A DNA stretch of 54,989 nt from a virus: IMG/VR virus record IMGVR_UViG_3300030107_002762, positions 1 to 54,989 of that record; one strand, written 5' to 3'. Every line of letters starts with the position of its first letter. Positions within the stretch are counted from its first letter, which is position 1. A model generated the notes under the pieces. It had not been told where the DNA came from. It saw only the letters and a program-made list of their open reading frames with translations, and made no database searches. Positions 25,712 through 33,647 of this stretch are shown here, piece after piece. The position numbers were made by a program, and so were the translations under genes.

Positions 25712-26382
25712 TATATATACTCATGTTTTGGAACGATTTTTAACGGTGAACGATCTTCATCGTAAGCTATCGCTCTGGCTAAATCTTCTTCGTATTGTTG
25801 TTTAAGTAAAGGTACTTTTTGAATGTTCTTTTTTAAACAAAGATAATACGCTAACCCTGAAACTAAACAAGCAACAAATCTAGTAGGTATATCTACGTCG
25901 TTAACTTGTGCTGCAGAATCTTCAACTGTACGCCAAACATAGTAAATGAGTTTGTCCGTTGAGTTCTCAGGCGTTGGATAAAGATGAATAACTGGAGCTT
26001 TTAAACGTTCTAACCAATACTGAGTTGGTCTTGCTTGTGTTGATTTATTAGGAATACTAATATATTCGTTACGGTCTATTCTATCCATAACTAAATCAGT
26101 CACACTACTGCTTACTGTTCTTTGAATATAAGCGTCTAAAATATCAATATCAAAAGAATTTATTGTATATTCGTTAGTGCCTTTAGTAAGAGTTAGCTCT
26201 ACTTTAGCTATTTCCCACATTTGAACGCCTCTGTTAGACCAATCAGCAAACATAACGTTCATAGAACGACGAGCAGTAATACTATCGTAAGACGTACGAG
26301 CCTCTAACCCTGCGAGTTCGTACGCCTCTTCGATAGCTGTTGCTACGTCTAAACCAAATGTACGCGTACCTGATGTTGCCAT
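25711..26382 (-). CDS. Head-tail connector or tail tubular A-type protein
   Basis: A 223-residue protein. The N-terminal helical region (LDVATAIEEAYELAGLEA, ITARRSMNVMFADWSNRG) and later GLAYYLCLKKNIQKVPLLKQ with a C-terminal acidic-basic tail fit the adaptor proteins that follow the capsid gene in podovirus-like marine phages. It probably joins the portal to the tail. Family assignment is by pattern, not by a catalytic motif. Confidence 0.68.
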   Translation of the reverse strand: MATSGTRTFGLDVATAIEEAYELAGLEARTSYDSITARRSMNVMFADWSNRGVQMWEIAKVELTLTKGTNEYTINSFDIDILDAYIQRTVSSSVTDLVMDRIDRNEYISIPNKSTQARPTQYWLERLKAPVIHLYPTPENSTDKLIYYVWRTVEDSAAQVNDVDIPTRFVACLVSGLAYYLCLKKNIQKVPLLKQQYEEDLARAIAYDEDRSPLKIVPKHEYI

Positions 26383-26384
26383 TA

Positions 26385-26786
26385 TTAATAATTTTTGGTT
26401 AACACTAAAATTATTGAATAAGCGTCTCCATTACTAGCACTAACTGTGGTGAAATCTATATCACCAGTTACGCCAGAACCTGCGTTATTAGGTATACCAC
26501 CAAACGTATCATATTCTTCGTCTCCCGTGCTGTCTGCAGGTAAACAAATCGCTAACACATTTGTTGAAGCATCGAACTCAATATCGACGCCCATACCTCT
26601 ACACGCCCAATAAATCCTTTTTATAGTTACTGAAGAACAAGCATTACCTGCTCCATCTGTTGATAAAGCGGAAACATCTACTTTCTTAACAGAAGCTTCT
26701 CCTGTACCGTCTGATTCATTAGTAAACTTCACGACGGCGGTTTTAACGCCGTCTATGATAGTTTGACTTGTTACTGTATCAGCCAT
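26385..26786 (-). CDS. Hypothetical structural protein
   Basis: A 133-residue beta-rich protein (VTSQTIIDGVKTAVVKFTNE; TDGAGNACSSVTIKRIYWAC) starting 13 bases after the preceding gene. It resembles small head or connector accessory proteins of marine phages, with no named family that I can give. Confidence 0.6.
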   Translation of the reverse strand: MADTVTSQTIIDGVKTAVVKFTNESDGTGEASVKKVDVSALSTDGAGNACSSVTIKRIYWACRGMGVDIEFDASTNVLAICLPADSTGDEEYDTFGGIPNNAGSGVTGDIDFTTVSASNGDAYSIILVLTKNY

Positions 26787-26799
26787 AAGTTACCTCCTA

Positions 26800-27306
26800 T
26801 TATGCATCAGCAAATGGTGTAACTATAGTGCCTGAACCTAAAATTATACCTTCGACAGCGTATTTAGCTGAACCGATAGCAGTAATTTTAACAATACTAC
26901 CCGCTAGTCCACCTTTAGTAGAACCATTCATAGTAATAACATCATTAGACGCACCAGAGATAAAAGTTTTACCTGTAGCGTCATCTTTACCTGTATATAG
27001 TCCACCAACAAATTTGTCAGTACCATCAGTTAAAATATCCATGTCAGTCGCTGCTGTTTCTACTACAAAGAAGAAACTAGCTCCTAAATTATTTAACTGA
27101 CTAGGTTCATCGTCTCTTCCAGGAGCAGTAGCTACAATACTAGGTAAAGTAAATTTACCGTCAGCGTCATTACAAGTTAATATTTTTCCTGCGTGAGCGT
27201 CTACCGTTAAAGTAGTGTCTGCTGTTAAACTGACCACATTAGCATTACCTGCGGAAATAAATCCTGCAAGTGATCTAACTGGTCCACTGAATGTTGATTT
27301 TGCCAT
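26800..27306 (-). CDS. Hypothetical structural protein, possible head accessory
   Basis: A 168-residue beta-rich protein (MAKSTFSGPVRSLAGFISAG; ITAIGSAKYAVEGIILGSGT). It is the first gene after the capsid terminator and is preceded by a structured leader and AAGGAG 7 bases before the ATG. The MAKSTFSGPVRS start is typical of small capsid-associated proteins next to major capsid genes in marine phages. Confidence 0.62.
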   Translation of the reverse strand: MAKSTFSGPVRSLAGFISAGNANVVSLTADTTLTVDAHAGKILTCNDADGKFTLPSIVATAPGRDDEPSQLNNLGASFFFVVETAATDMDILTDGTDKFVGGLYTGKDDATGKTFISGASNDVITMNGSTKGGLAGSIVKITAIGSAKYAVEGIILGSGTIVTPFADA

Positions 27307-27325
27307 ATTAAGTCTCCTTAATTGA

Positions 27326-27365
27326 ATCTATCGTCTTGGCTTGTCTGCTAGGGCAGTCGATAGAT
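27326..27365 (-). promoter_or_regulatory. Structured 5' leader hairpin
   Basis: Perfect arms ATCTATCG (27326-27333) and CGATAGAT (27358-27365) enclose a second small hairpin (CTGC-TAGG-GCAG, 27345-27356). The structure ends about 6 bases before the AAGGAG of the gene at 27306 and lies downstream of the capsid terminator. It may be an RNase processing site, a stabilising leader or a translation control element. Confidence 0.45.
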
Positions 27366-27412
27366 ATGTTGTAATATCCCTAGTTGTTTTGTCATTCTAG
27401 CTCATCCATTTC

Positions 27413-27442
27413 AAAAAAGAAAGGGAGCCGAAGCTCCCTTTC
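27413..27442 (-). terminator. Rho-independent terminator after the major capsid gene
   Basis: On the minus strand a perfect 10-bp stem (GAAAGGGAGC / GCTCCCTTTC) with a TTCG loop is followed by TTTTTT. It begins 17 bases after the capsid gene stop. This UUCG-capped structure would limit transcription of downstream connector and tail genes relative to capsid. Confidence 0.92.
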
Positions 27443-27459
27443 CTAAATAACGTAAGTGA

Positions 27460-28368
27460 TTACGCTCCTGGTGATCCAAAGATTCCTCTCCAGTCACTAA
27501 AACCAAAACTATAACGTTCTCTCGCCTTATATCTAACGTTACCAGTTTCGAAGTCTCCTTCCATGCTGGTTGCTACAGGTGATCTAACGAAGTGTTTAAG
27601 TCCGTTAGGAACATCAGTTTTGATGAAGAAAGCGTCAGTATCTGTTAAATAATGATTAACTACGTAACCTTCTGAGACCATGCCCATGTTACGAATAGCG
27701 TTAATATCATTGTCAGATGTACCAACTCTTCCAGGAGTTTCCATCAGTCTGTCTGCTACGAATTGCAAAGCAGGTGGTATGATTAACCTTCTTGCTTGTG
27801 CATTGATCTTTAAGTTTCTTTCATCTCTGAAGTCAGCGATATCTATTAACGCTTGTTCGAGTGAAGTTTCATTAAGATCAGCTGAAGTAGACAGCTCGTT
27901 TCTCAATTCAACGTTTGCAACAGTTGGATGGTCTGTAGCACAAAGCTCTTTTCCATCACCACCAACGAATGAAGAACTAAACGCATTATTTAATACGTTA
28001 GCTGCTTTCACTTGTTTTGTTTGTTGCATAGAACGTGCTAAAGCTCTTGTGTATCTAGAAGAAAGAGTATCGTAGAGATTATCTTCGATAGCTTCTTCTG
28101 TTAACGCAAACGCTAAAGCTACGGTTTCATGAGTGTAACGAGAGGTAAATGATTCTTGTGCAGTCTCATATACCACCGCGGCTCCTTCACCTTTTACAGG
28201 TGCTTCCCCGAATCCACTTAACATAACTTCTTCTTCGAAAGCTCTTTCTGAGGTTTCTGTGTCGAAGATGTCTTCGTGTTCATCGTTGTAACGTTCGTAC
28301 TCTAATCCGAAAAGAGCATGAAGTCCAGGAACAAGTTCTTTTACGAGTTGTGCTCTGTTAATTGCCAT
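27460..28368 (-). CDS. Major capsid protein
   Basis: A 302-residue protein of HK97-fold type by position and pattern: an N-terminal helix (RAQLVKELVPGLHALFGLEY), acidic spacer, FALTEEAIEDNLYDTLSSRY in the central domain, RRLIIPPALQFVADRLMET, and a C-terminal YSFGFSDWRGIFGSPGA. The order scaffold, decoration protein, capsid, terminator supports it. AGGAG lies 8 bases before the start. Length is within the usual 300-350 range for marine podovirus-like capsids. No protease domain is fused. Confidence 0.88.
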   Translation of the reverse strand: MAINRAQLVKELVPGLHALFGLEYERYNDEHEDIFDTETSERAFEEEVMLSGFGEAPVKGEGAAVVYETAQESFTSRYTHETVALAFALTEEAIEDNLYDTLSSRYTRALARSMQQTKQVKAANVLNNAFSSSFVGGDGKELCATDHPTVANVELRNELSTSADLNETSLEQALIDIADFRDERNLKINAQARRLIIPPALQFVADRLMETPGRVGTSDNDINAIRNMGMVSEGYVVNHYLTDTDAFFIKTDVPNGLKHFVRSPVATSMEGDFETGNVRYKARERYSFGFSDWRGIFGSPGA

Positions 28369-28380
28369 GATCTATTCTCC

Positions 28381-28920
28381 TTAAACTGCGAATGTGTTAG
28401 TTGGGAAGGTGAAGTAAGCTCTAGCATTAGCTCCTATTTCATTACTAGGAGATAAGTCAAAACCTACACACAAAGCAACACCACTTGAAGTAGTTGCAGT
28501 TACACCTTCTTTCGATCTGCCAGTAGTTGTACTACCTGCAGTTGTTGAGAGAGTGTACTTATCGCCGATAAAACTTACCGCAGGAGTTCCTGCTGTAAAT
28601 TGAGCTTCGTATACGATCCCAGGATCATTGTATACAAGAGCTTCGGCGTCTGCACTACCTAAAGTTGCTGTGCCGCCAGTCCACACTTTTGAAAACGTAG
28701 GCGTTCCATCCGTTGCCGTAAAAAATACTCCATAAAAAACACCTACAGGAGTACCAGTTGCCGTGCCTTGAATGACATATCCACTAGATAAATTAACTAC
28801 ATCACCACTAAATATTGATGCTGAAGTTCCACTAGCTATTCTCATTCTTGCAGGTCTGATAGTACCACCGTACATGTGATATGCTGGAGTAAACCCATCG
28901 GGTGCATTTACATTAGCCAT
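28381..28920 (-). CDS. Capsid decoration-type protein
   Basis: A 179-residue beta-rich protein (GTIRPARMRIASGTSASIFS; GVFYGVFFTATDGTPTFSKV) directly upstream of the capsid gene with a 12-base gap. Size, composition and position fit a head decoration or stabilising protein; no motif proves it. Confidence 0.65.
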   Translation of the reverse strand: MANVNAPDGFTPAYHMYGGTIRPARMRIASGTSASIFSGDVVNLSSGYVIQGTATGTPVGVFYGVFFTATDGTPTFSKVWTGGTATLGSADAEALVYNDPGIVYEAQFTAGTPAVSFIGDKYTLSTTAGSTTTGRSKEGVTATTSSGVALCVGFDLSPSNEIGANARAYFTFPTNTFAV

Positions 28921-28952
28921 TTTTGCCTCCTATGCCTAAAATAAAATATTAC

Positions 28953-29444
28953 TTAATCGTCGGAATTATTCCTACTACCAAATTCAACCTTAGAAGACCT
29001 TTGGATATCGCTATCTTTAATCGGCATTCTAGGGTCACTTTCTCGCATTAAGTTTTGATCTACACCTTGTAACGCAGAATCAGACTGATCTTTAAAATAA
29101 GCTGTTCTTTCGTTCGCGGTTTCAATCGGAACTTTTGCGAGTATTAGTCCACCTACCCCTATGACTCCTTTATTTTTTCCACTATCTACAGTTGGGGCTT
29201 CAAAGTCAGGATATTCTTCTGCTCTTACAGGTTCATATCCTTCTCTAATACGTTTAGACATATTAGACTTATCGTCCTGTCCTCTAGTAGCTTCTCTAAT
29301 CCACCTAAACTGATATCCAGGAGGTGGTTCGGGTGCGTCTAACATTGACGGGGGTTTCCAAGGCGTTCTGCGAGTTTGAGAGTCTCGTGTCTCTGCAGAT
29401 CGTGAGTTACGATCAGTGACGTCTGGTTTATATTCTTCTGTCAT
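28953..29444 (-). CDS. Hypothetical capsid-module protein
   Basis: A 163-residue hydrophilic protein from the ATG at 29444, which has AGGAG 6 bases upstream; an ATG 27 bases further up lies inside the scaffold gene. The blocks RRTPWKPPSMLDAPEPPPGY and QFRWIREATRGQDD recur in marine phages between scaffold and capsid. Likely a head assembly component; function unknown. Confidence 0.68.
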   Translation of the reverse strand: MTEEYKPDVTDRNSRSAETRDSQTRRTPWKPPSMLDAPEPPPGYQFRWIREATRGQDDKSNMSKRIREGYEPVRAEEYPDFEAPTVDSGKNKGVIGVGGLILAKVPIETANERTAYFKDQSDSALQGVDQNLMRESDPRMPIKDSDIQRSSKVEFGSRNNSDD

Positions 29445-29445
29445 T

Positions 29446-30327
29446 TTATACTCCTTCGATATGCTTAGCATATTCTTCTAGTGGCACATTTAGTCTTTTA
29501 GCTATCGCTACTTGACTAGGTGTCAACTTGATTTTGCGTGATGATTTTTTACCACTAGCACCTCTGCTACTGGCAGCAACCTGTTGCACGGGGGCAGATT
29601 GCTCTTCTGAAAACTTGTGCGGAAAATTATCTCGCATACGTTTGTCAACTTCTTGATAATAGTTATCGGAAGTTGGGTCAATCCCTTCTTCTACGATTTC
29701 TTTATGTATACCAAAAGCTGCAAACGTCATAGCAGAATCAGTTCCAAACCATGTATTTCTTGACGCCCATTCCTCTGCTTTAGGGTCTGGTGTTGTTTGC
29801 GTCGCATTAATAGATGGTTTATATTCTTCAACAGGAACTTCTTCAGCTTCATCTTTTTCTTTAAGCTGTTGTTGTGCAGATAACCTTCTAAGATTTTCTG
29901 CCTCAGCACTGGCTCTAGATAATTTTTCTGTTGCATCCGTAATCGCTTCCGCGTCTCCTGCTTCTTGAGCTGTTTTTAAATAACTTTTTGCTCTTTCAAT
30001 ATCAGATTGTATACGATTGTCATACTCTTTGAAAAGGGAAGAATCAGAATTCTTTAATTTTTCTTTTAGTTCATTATTAGTATTACTAATGTTTTGAGCG
30101 TAACTAACTGCTTCATCGCGTTGCCTTTCGGCTTCTCGCATTTTATAAGTTAGTTTATCAATACGTTTTTGTACTGACTCACTTATAGTATCTAACTCGT
30201 CTTTTGGTTGTTCTTCTTCAGCTGCGACGACTTCTTCTTCCACTACGGAATTATCGACATCAGCTGCCCTTGGGTCAACTTCCCCTTCGGGAAGTTCTAG
30301 TTCTATTTTTTCTGCTTCTTCTTGCAT
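29446..30327 (-). CDS. Scaffolding-type protein
   Basis: A 293-residue protein with a very acidic start, a long coiled coil (about residues 50-155), a hinge and a basic C-terminal helix region (SGKKSSRKIKLTPSQVAIAK, then RLNVPLEEYAKH). A basic helix-turn-helix end after a coiled coil is the usual layout of phage scaffolds that bind the capsid protein. It lies two genes upstream of the decoration and capsid genes and just after a GroES-like gene. Confidence 0.75.
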   Translation of the reverse strand: MQEEAEKIELELPEGEVDPRAADVDNSVVEEEVVAAEEEQPKDELDTISESVQKRIDKLTYKMREAERQRDEAVSYAQNISNTNNELKEKLKNSDSSLFKEYDNRIQSDIERAKSYLKTAQEAGDAEAITDATEKLSRASAEAENLRRLSAQQQLKEKDEAEEVPVEEYKPSINATQTTPDPKAEEWASRNTWFGTDSAMTFAAFGIHKEIVEEGIDPTSDNYYQEVDKRMRDNFPHKFSEEQSAPVQQVAASSRGASGKKSSRKIKLTPSQVAIAKRLNVPLEEYAKHIEGV

Positions 30328-30344
30328 GAGTCCTCCTCAAGTTG

Positions 30345-30788
30345 TTATGATAAAATTGCTTCGGGGTCGTCAATAGTTGCTAAAATTTCGTCATCGTTTA
30401 AAAGTCGCATATCGCCACCTTCTATCTGAAAACGAGCTCCAGCATACCTACCAAAAATTACCCAATCACCTTCTTTACACCAAGCTCCGTCTGGAAACTT
30501 ATTCATATCTTTATATGCGTCAGGTCCCGTAGCGACAACATAACCAACAACAGTAGCAAGACGTTCTTTATCTACTGTTTGTTTAGCTAAATGTATACCG
30601 CCTTTAGTAATACTCGACATACTAAAAGGTAATATTAAAATACGATACCCCGTTGGACGTGGTAACTTATTTGCATGAGCTTCTAAATTTTCGTGCGTAA
30701 TAGTGTTTTCTACAACTGGTTCTTCAGTTTTTAACGAAGCACCATTACTACCAAAATTATCTACTCGATCTGGAACAGTATCAGTCAT
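30345..30788 (-). CDS. GroES-like co-chaperonin
   Basis: A 147-residue protein with an N-terminal extension of about 42 residues and a Cpn10 domain: RPTGYRILILPF, mobile-loop KGGIHLAKQTVDKE with the GGI(V/H)L element that binds GroEL, VVGYVVATGPDAY, EGDWVIFGRYAGARFQ and the final DDEILATI. It likely adapts host GroEL for folding the phage capsid protein, as T4 gp31 does. The ATG at 30788 is preferred because GGAGG lies 6 bases upstream; the one at 30794 abuts the ribosome site. Confidence 0.9.
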   Translation of the reverse strand: MTDTVPDRVDNFGSNGASLKTEEPVVENTITHENLEAHANKLPRPTGYRILILPFSMSSITKGGIHLAKQTVDKERLATVVGYVVATGPDAYKDMNKFPDGAWCKEGDWVIFGRYAGARFQIEGGDMRLLNDDEILATIDDPEAILS

Positions 30789-30978
30789 TTGCATCCTCCA
30801 TATTAGAATGTAAGGTTTGAATTTCCTGTTCAGCTAAACTCAAACCCGCTATTTCACCTACTATCCGTTGGTATTGTTGTATATCTTCAACACCACCAGC
30901 AGCAAGTGTTTGCGTGAGTGCTTCTTTACGCTCACGATATTTACGGAGCAAATGCTCCGTAGCCACGATATAATCCAT
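30781..30978 (-). CDS. Small helical hypothetical protein
   Basis: A 65-residue coiled-coil-like protein (HLLRKYRERKEALTQTLAAG; LSLAEQEIQTLHSNMEDAND). Overlaps the GroES-like gene by 8 bases and the upstream gene by one base. Small helical proteins at this position are common in marine phages; function unknown. Confidence 0.65.
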   Translation of the reverse strand: MDYIVATEHLLRKYRERKEALTQTLAAGGVEDIQQYQRIVGEIAGLSLAEQEIQTLHSNMEDAND

Positions 30979-31190
30979 TATTTAATGTAATTATACCAAA
31001 GAAGTCCTTTCGTTTGCCCGTAGGCAGCTTTTACTTTTGATTCTTTACCAACGACATTACCTTTAGCGTCAGTGTTTACTTCCCCTGCTTTTACTACTTC
31101 AGTTTTAGTAGTGTCTTCCATAGCAGGTACGCTAGGTGCAGGTTTACTCGCTTTTTTAGAAGGAGCAGGATAGTCTCTATTTCTATGCAT
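30978..31190 (-). CDS. Small hydrophilic hypothetical protein
   Basis: A 70-residue protein from the ATG at 31190 (GGAG 6 bases upstream); a longer form from 31220 would lie inside the portal gene. Pro/Lys/Ala-rich start (NRDYPAPSKKASKPAPS), Lys/Glu-rich middle and hydrophobic end (GLLWYNYIK). Function unknown. Confidence 0.62.
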   Translation of the reverse strand: MHRNRDYPAPSKKASKPAPSVPAMEDTTKTEVVKAGEVNTDAKGNVVGKESKVKAAYGQTKGLLWYNYIK

Positions 31191-33621
31191 TATTATCTCC
31201 GTTTTGGTTTCTACTTTCACGAACAGTTTTTACTAATTCGTTATAGTTCTTATCAGCGTCAGCTTTTGCTTTCAACTCTAATTCTTGTAATTGTATCGCA
31301 TCTTTACTGTCTTGTTTTCTTAAATCTGCTTCTATTTGTTCTCTTCGGATTTGTGCATTTAGTTGAGCTTTTTGTAATTCTATTTCAGCAGCTCTTAAAT
31401 CGTCCATTTCTTTTTGCATTAATTGTTCTTTTTCTAATGCCAACTGTTGTTGGAACATCTGCATTTGCGGTGTTTGTTGTGCTGCGGCTTGAGCTTGTGC
31501 CATCGCTTGAGCTTGACCTGTAACTTGTTGCGTAGCTTGTGCTGCCATACCTGCTATCTGATTCATAATCTCTGGTGGCATTTCTTCACCGACAGGTGGT
31601 AATTGTTGTCCTAACGCTTGTTCTATTTGCTGTCTATATAACATCGCTTGATGTTCTTGAATATTAGCTCCAATGATTTTCATAGCCGCAGGGTTTTGTT
31701 GTACCATTGGGTTTTGCATAAAAGCACTATGACTAGCGATATACGCTTCATGGTTTTGAAATTCGTACGCTTTTATAGGATTACCTGTAATTGCTGCTTG
31801 TTCTTCGGTGACAGGATCACGAGCAGGTATTTGTTCTTCTTCAGGTAATACCGCATCAATATCTTTTATATTTAAAGCAAGATACATTTTACGATACGCT
31901 TCTCGTAAGTCATGTAATTGCGGAGCAGATTGTGCCATTTGTAATTGAGTTTGAGCTAACGTAATACGTTGCGTCATACTAAAAATATTAGGATCACTTA
32001 CAGGAATTACATCAACGCTATCATCGAAGTCTTCTTTAAATACATTTTCTGAAGCTCCTTGTACTTGATACGGATATTGTTGTGGTAAAAACTGACTAAA
32101 TACTCTTTTTAAAATTTTAAACTCAGTTTTTTGTGCGTAGTGTAATCTTTTATGTATTGCGGACATAATACGTTGTCCTTTTTCTAGAAGAGCTACCGTA
32201 GTACCTACGGGTGCTTGAGAATTACCGTCGCCTGTTGGGTCTTCTATTGTTGCCGCAAAACGTTTACCCGAATCTACTAAAGCACCTAATAATTGCGTTA
32301 ATGTTCCGCTAGGTTCTTTATAAGGCAACGGTAAAAATGCATCTTGTAATCTACCACCAGGAGCATCAACATCTCGCCACTCTCCTGGCTGTAACGGATC
32401 ATCGTGACGTTGAATATTTAACCCACGGGCTTTAAATCCTGCAGGTAAGTTAGAAAGTGTCCCTGCATCGATTAATTGACGGAGTAGGGCGGTAACTGAT
32501 TTAGTTAAACCGCCCATCATATGAATTAACCCAAAACCATAAAACCCTAATCCTGGAAGGAATTTATAATGCGTAAAATGTTCTATTTTTCTACGCATTG
32601 GGTCATTTTGATCATAGTTTGGTCTAATTGCTAATACTTTATTGTTATCTTTACAAATAGTTACAATATACGGCAACGCTATTCCTGTTTCCTCACCGTT
32701 TGCATTAGTATCTTGATAACCTTCTAAGTCTAAATCAACGTGAAGCTCTAATAACGTGTATTCTTCGTCATTTATTGTTCTACTGATACCTTGTAACTCG
32801 TCAACTTTGTCATCTACCGCAGTATTATCGGTACCACTCATCGGATCGCTTAATTCTACGTCTCGATAGAAGCCAGAAAGTTGTAATTTACGTAATTCAT
32901 TTTCATTCATGTGGATTACGTGAGTAATTCTTGGTGCGGTAAGTAAATCTACCGCAGAATAAGGCACTACTAAGTGTTCTGCTTTAACAAAACGAGCAAC
33001 AGCACGTCCTAATGCAGGATCATAGTAAATTTTTTTAAATGCGGAGCCAGATAACGGTAAATAAAACAATAATTGGTCCATTTCTGGATCATATTCTTCC
33101 ATTTTGTACGTAATTTGATAATTCATGAAGTTTTTTACACGATTTGCTTTTTCTGCTTTCGAATTATCTATTTGACCTAGTATTTCTGTGTCTACAGGAC
33201 CTCCTGCAGGTAATAATTCTTTATATGCTTGAGCTTGAAACTGAGTAACGGCTTCGGCTAGTATAGGATGGTGTACTCCTGAGGCACCTTGGAAAGGTTC
33301 TGACCTTGATTCAGAGTTTATACCTAAACATTCTAACCCGTCAGCGTAAGTATTAAACCAATCGTCTCGAGATTCTAAATCTTCTTCGTATAATTGAGTT
33401 AATTCACTAGCAATACTATTTAATTCGTTTTCGTCTAGTTCTTCGGCTAAGTTTTCACCAAATTTATTTTCAGATTGTTCAGGCATATCGCTGCCTAAAA
33501 TAACAGAACCGTCGGGTTGTAAAAAAACTTCTGTTTCTTCAGGTGTTTCTGCAGTAATTTCTAACTCTATTTCTTCATTAGGAGTAGAAATTATAGGAAC
33601 AGGTTGTTTTTCAATAGCCAT
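31183..33621 (-). CDS. Portal protein (P22-like)
   Basis: An 812-residue protein forming the dodecameric DNA entry and exit ring. Characteristic stretches are ELTQLYEEDLESRDDWFNTY, SEPFQGASGVHHPILAEAVT, the PLSGSAFKKIYYDP strand and the LPAGFKARGL region; the C-terminal 200 residues are a Gln/Ala-rich helical barrel-type coil. The length matches P22-type portals with a long barrel. It directly follows the large terminase gene, the usual order. Confidence 0.88.
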   Translation of the reverse strand: MAIEKQPVPIISTPNEEIELEITAETPEETEVFLQPDGSVILGSDMPEQSENKFGENLAEELDENELNSIASELTQLYEEDLESRDDWFNTYADGLECLGINSESRSEPFQGASGVHHPILAEAVTQFQAQAYKELLPAGGPVDTEILGQIDNSKAEKANRVKNFMNYQITYKMEEYDPEMDQLLFYLPLSGSAFKKIYYDPALGRAVARFVKAEHLVVPYSAVDLLTAPRITHVIHMNENELRKLQLSGFYRDVELSDPMSGTDNTAVDDKVDELQGISRTINDEEYTLLELHVDLDLEGYQDTNANGEETGIALPYIVTICKDNNKVLAIRPNYDQNDPMRRKIEHFTHYKFLPGLGFYGFGLIHMMGGLTKSVTALLRQLIDAGTLSNLPAGFKARGLNIQRHDDPLQPGEWRDVDAPGGRLQDAFLPLPYKEPSGTLTQLLGALVDSGKRFAATIEDPTGDGNSQAPVGTTVALLEKGQRIMSAIHKRLHYAQKTEFKILKRVFSQFLPQQYPYQVQGASENVFKEDFDDSVDVIPVSDPNIFSMTQRITLAQTQLQMAQSAPQLHDLREAYRKMYLALNIKDIDAVLPEEEQIPARDPVTEEQAAITGNPIKAYEFQNHEAYIASHSAFMQNPMVQQNPAAMKIIGANIQEHQAMLYRQQIEQALGQQLPPVGEEMPPEIMNQIAGMAAQATQQVTGQAQAMAQAQAAAQQTPQMQMFQQQLALEKEQLMQKEMDDLRAAEIELQKAQLNAQIRREQIEADLRKQDSKDAIQLQELELKAKADADKNYNELVKTVRESRNQNGDNNA

Positions 33622-33647
33622 TAGCTTGAATCATAGTACTATTTGTA

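Noticed and set aside
29727-29936. Second minus-strand frame inside the scaffold gene
   Set aside because: Fully nested in a gene with strong coding pattern; sequence is Leu/Lys-rich noise from the shifted frame.
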